From Alphaproteobacteria bacterium (GTDB lineage: Bacteria > Pseudomonadota > Alphaproteobacteria > UBA9219), in contig JAQUPC010000051.1 of NCBI GenBank assembly GCA_028716765.1, forward strand, positions 1 to 14,925: DNA of 14,925 nt, written 5' to 3'. Made by a program: the position numbers and the translations under genes. The notes beneath the pieces were generated by a model, which made no database searches, had not been told where the DNA came from, and worked only from the letters and a program-made list of their open reading frames with translations. Below are positions 13,805 to 14,925 of this stretch, one piece after another (within the stretch, counting starts at the first letter, position 1; the number at the start of each line of letters is the position of its first letter).

Positions 13805-14484
13805 TGTTTTTCGCTTTTCGAGTTGGTCAAGTCGTCCATGACATTGCGCAGTTTGTCGTCGTAGGAGGAATCTTTCCGGCCCTTTTTCCCGGCGGAAGGG
13901 ACGGGAGTCGACATTTCATCCAGACGTTCGGCGTCTTCCAGAGCCTTTGTGGCTGTTTCGCGGTTCTTTTCAAGTTCTTCGGCGGCTTCTTCGCGTTCGT
14001 CCTTGGGCACAAAACTCTTCAACATGTCGGCGCCGTCCGCCAAAAGGGGCTTTGTCTTCGCCTCGGCAAGCCAGACCGGCTGTTCATCCGCCTTCGGCCA
14101 GACAAACGTCAGGCAGAGGTAGATCAGGCTCAGAACCAGAAGCCCGCGCAACAGACCGAAAACGAACCCCAGCGAACGATCGATGGAAGTCATCGTCGGC
14201 CCCTTGATCATGCCCGTCAGCAGGCTGCCGGTGGAAATCAAAACCAGAAGCGACAGGCCAAACAGGGCAAGCGCCGCGATGGCGCTTCCTGCCAGCTCGT
14301 TCTTTATATGGTGACTCATGACCCAGGGTTTCAAGGCTTGATAGTACGTCGCCGCGATAATCGACGCGCCGATCCATGTGCCGAGCGAAAAAATTTCTTT
14401 TATAAACCCGCGCCGGAACGCGAAAACCCCTGACGCCAGGAGAAGGCCTGCCACGCCAAGGTCAAAAGTGTTAATGGATCCCAT
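13801..14484 (-). CDS. cvpA: CvpA family inner-membrane protein
   Basis: A 227-residue membrane protein. Four hydrophobic segments lie near residues 6-22, 30-48, 65-90 and 103-128, with the family's early R-R-G-F-I-K-E motif at 24-30. The C-terminal 95 residues are highly charged and probably cytoplasmic and helical (E-E-A-A-E-E-L-E-K-N-R-E), longer than E. coli CvpA (162 aa). E. coli CvpA is needed for colicin V production and lies directly before purF, the same arrangement as here. Its stop overlaps the purF start by 4 bp. GAGG lies 4-5 bp before the ATG. Its molecular role is not settled even in model species. Confidence 0.93.
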   Translation of the reverse strand: MGSINTFDLGVAGLLLASGVFAFRRGFIKEIFSLGTWIGASIIAATYYQALKPWVMSHHIKNELAGSAIAALALFGLSLLVLISTGSLLTGMIKGPTMTSIDRSLGFVFGLLRGLLVLSLIYLCLTFVWPKADEQPVWLAEAKTKPLLADGADMLKSFVPKDEREEAAEELEKNRETATKALEDAERLDEMSTPVPSAGKKGRKDSSYDDKLRNVMDDLTNSKSEKQ

Positions 14485-14543
14485 CGTTCCTCACGCGAAA
14501 AACAGGGTCTGTTTAGCACAGATCACAGCAATGTGTAGGTTTT

Positions 14544-14570
14544 CTTGAAGATTTCAAGCGTAAATCTTCA
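14544..14570 (-). repeat. Overlapping alternative hairpins between radA and cvpA
   Basis: TGAAGATTT (14546-14554) and AAATCTTCA (14562-14570) are perfect 9-bp arms around a 7-nt loop, including the radA stop codon. CTTGAA (14544-14549) and TTCAAG (14553-14558) form a second, mutually exclusive stem. In the transcript running radA to cvpA the hairpin is followed by AAGAAAACC rather than a U-run, so it is not a standard terminator. Confidence 0.4.
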
Positions 14571-14925
14571 GGCCCGTTTTACCTTCGGGGACGTTTGAAA
14601 TAGCGGCAAAAGTTCGCTTAGACGGCTGATTTCAATGCGCCGGATGGCCGTTTCCGTTGCCTGTTTTGGGGAGCGGTCGGCTTTCGGCAAGATAGCCTTT
14701 GCAAAGCCAAGTTTCGCGGCTTCCTTGAGCCTCATTTCGGGCTGGGCGACTCGCCGCACTTCGCCCGAAAGGCCGATTTCGCCGAAAACGACGGCTTCGG
14801 AAGGCACCGGGATTCCTGTCAGCGAGGAGAGCAGGGCGGCGGCGACGGCCAGATCGGCCGCAGGTTCAGTTATCCGCAAACCGCCCGCGACGTTCAGGTA
14901 GACGTCGTTGTTGCCGATGGTGACG
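14568..14925 (-). CDS. radA: DNA repair protein RadA, C-terminal part (gene runs off the right edge)
   Basis: The frame is open from the window edge (first full codon 14922-14924) to TGA 14568-14570, giving 118 residues. An ATG at 14879 lies inside the gene and is not its start. The segment D-V-Y-L-N-V-A-G-G-L-R-I, then E-P-A-A-D-L-A-V-A-A-A-L-L-S-S, is the hallmark of the Lon-like C-terminal domain of RadA (Sms), a RecA-like ATPase that promotes branch migration in recombination. The zinc finger and Walker motifs lie outside the window. Its stop is 83 bp before cvpA on the same strand. The radA-cvpA-purF order is familiar in alphaproteobacteria, so read-through into cvpA is plausible. Confidence 0.93.
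   Translation of the reverse strand, partial: VTIGNNDVYLNVAGGLRITEPAADLAVAAALLSSLTGIPVPSEAVVFGEIGLSGEVRRVAQPEMRLKEAAKLGFAKAILPKADRSPKQATETAIRRIEISRLSELLPLFQTSPKVKRA

Noticed and set aside
12647..13864. 405-codon open frame on the plus strand
   Set aside because: It lies antisense to purF and the end of cvpA. The minus-strand product has full family motifs, and the antisense reading is an Arg/Asp/Ala-rich shadow typical of GC-rich DNA.
13804..14433. 209-codon plus-strand frame
   Set aside because: It is antisense to cvpA. The minus strand carries the expected membrane helices and the ATGA overlap with purF.
14568..14879. A complete 103-aa gene starting at ATG 14879
   Set aside because: The frame continues upstream to the window edge with conserved RadA residues (D-V-Y-L-N-V-A-G-G), so this ATG is internal and the gene is a partial radA.

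Overview
The window looks like a chromosomal segment of an alphaproteobacterium with moderately high GC. The evidence is a 7Fe ferredoxin of the alphaproteobacterial FdxA type, a Der GTPase whose first G4 motif reads NKCE instead of NKxD, a radA-cvpA-purF cluster, and an M17 aminopeptidase close to an NlpC/P60 peptidase. No rRNA, tRNA, CRISPR array, transposase or prophage gene was seen. The exact genus cannot be told from this stretch.

Layout. Positions 1-231 (minus) hold the start of an unrecognised gene, followed by fdxA (300-638, minus). A small exported protein (815-1063, plus) diverges from fdxA. Next come a leucyl-aminopeptidase-family M17 enzyme (1094-2476), a MarR-like regulator behind a perfect palindrome (2688-3125), and a two-SH3 NlpC/P60 endopeptidase (3194-4069), probably concerned with peptide and peptidoglycan turnover. 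Two genes of unknown function follow (4225-4782 and 4893-6269); the second is an exported two-domain protein with a Lys/Ala/Pro-rich tail. Convergent to it is nagA (6302-7465, minus).

Positions 7580-11689 carry the conserved envelope and ribosome cluster yfgM-like, bamB and der. It is interrupted by a serine-rich small gene (9674-10072). The der gene carries a GC-rich palindromic repeat inserted in frame between its two GTPase domains. An orphan 111-aa gene (11791-12126) follows. Then comes an intergenic region holding a second copy of the same palindromic repeat family, which contains a nested 40-bp hairpin. This copy is bracketed by a perfect 31-bp direct repeat that duplicates the 3' end of purF.

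The right end is a minus-strand cluster transcribed toward lower coordinates: radA (3' end only, 14568-14925), cvpA (13801-14484) and purF (12344-13804). cvpA and purF overlap by 4 bp.

Most genes are housekeeping. The unusual part is the palindromic repeat family: one copy is read through as about 42 residues of an essential GTPase and adds a nine-G tract, and the other sits inside what looks like a duplicated purF tail. I found no convincing new multi-gene system.
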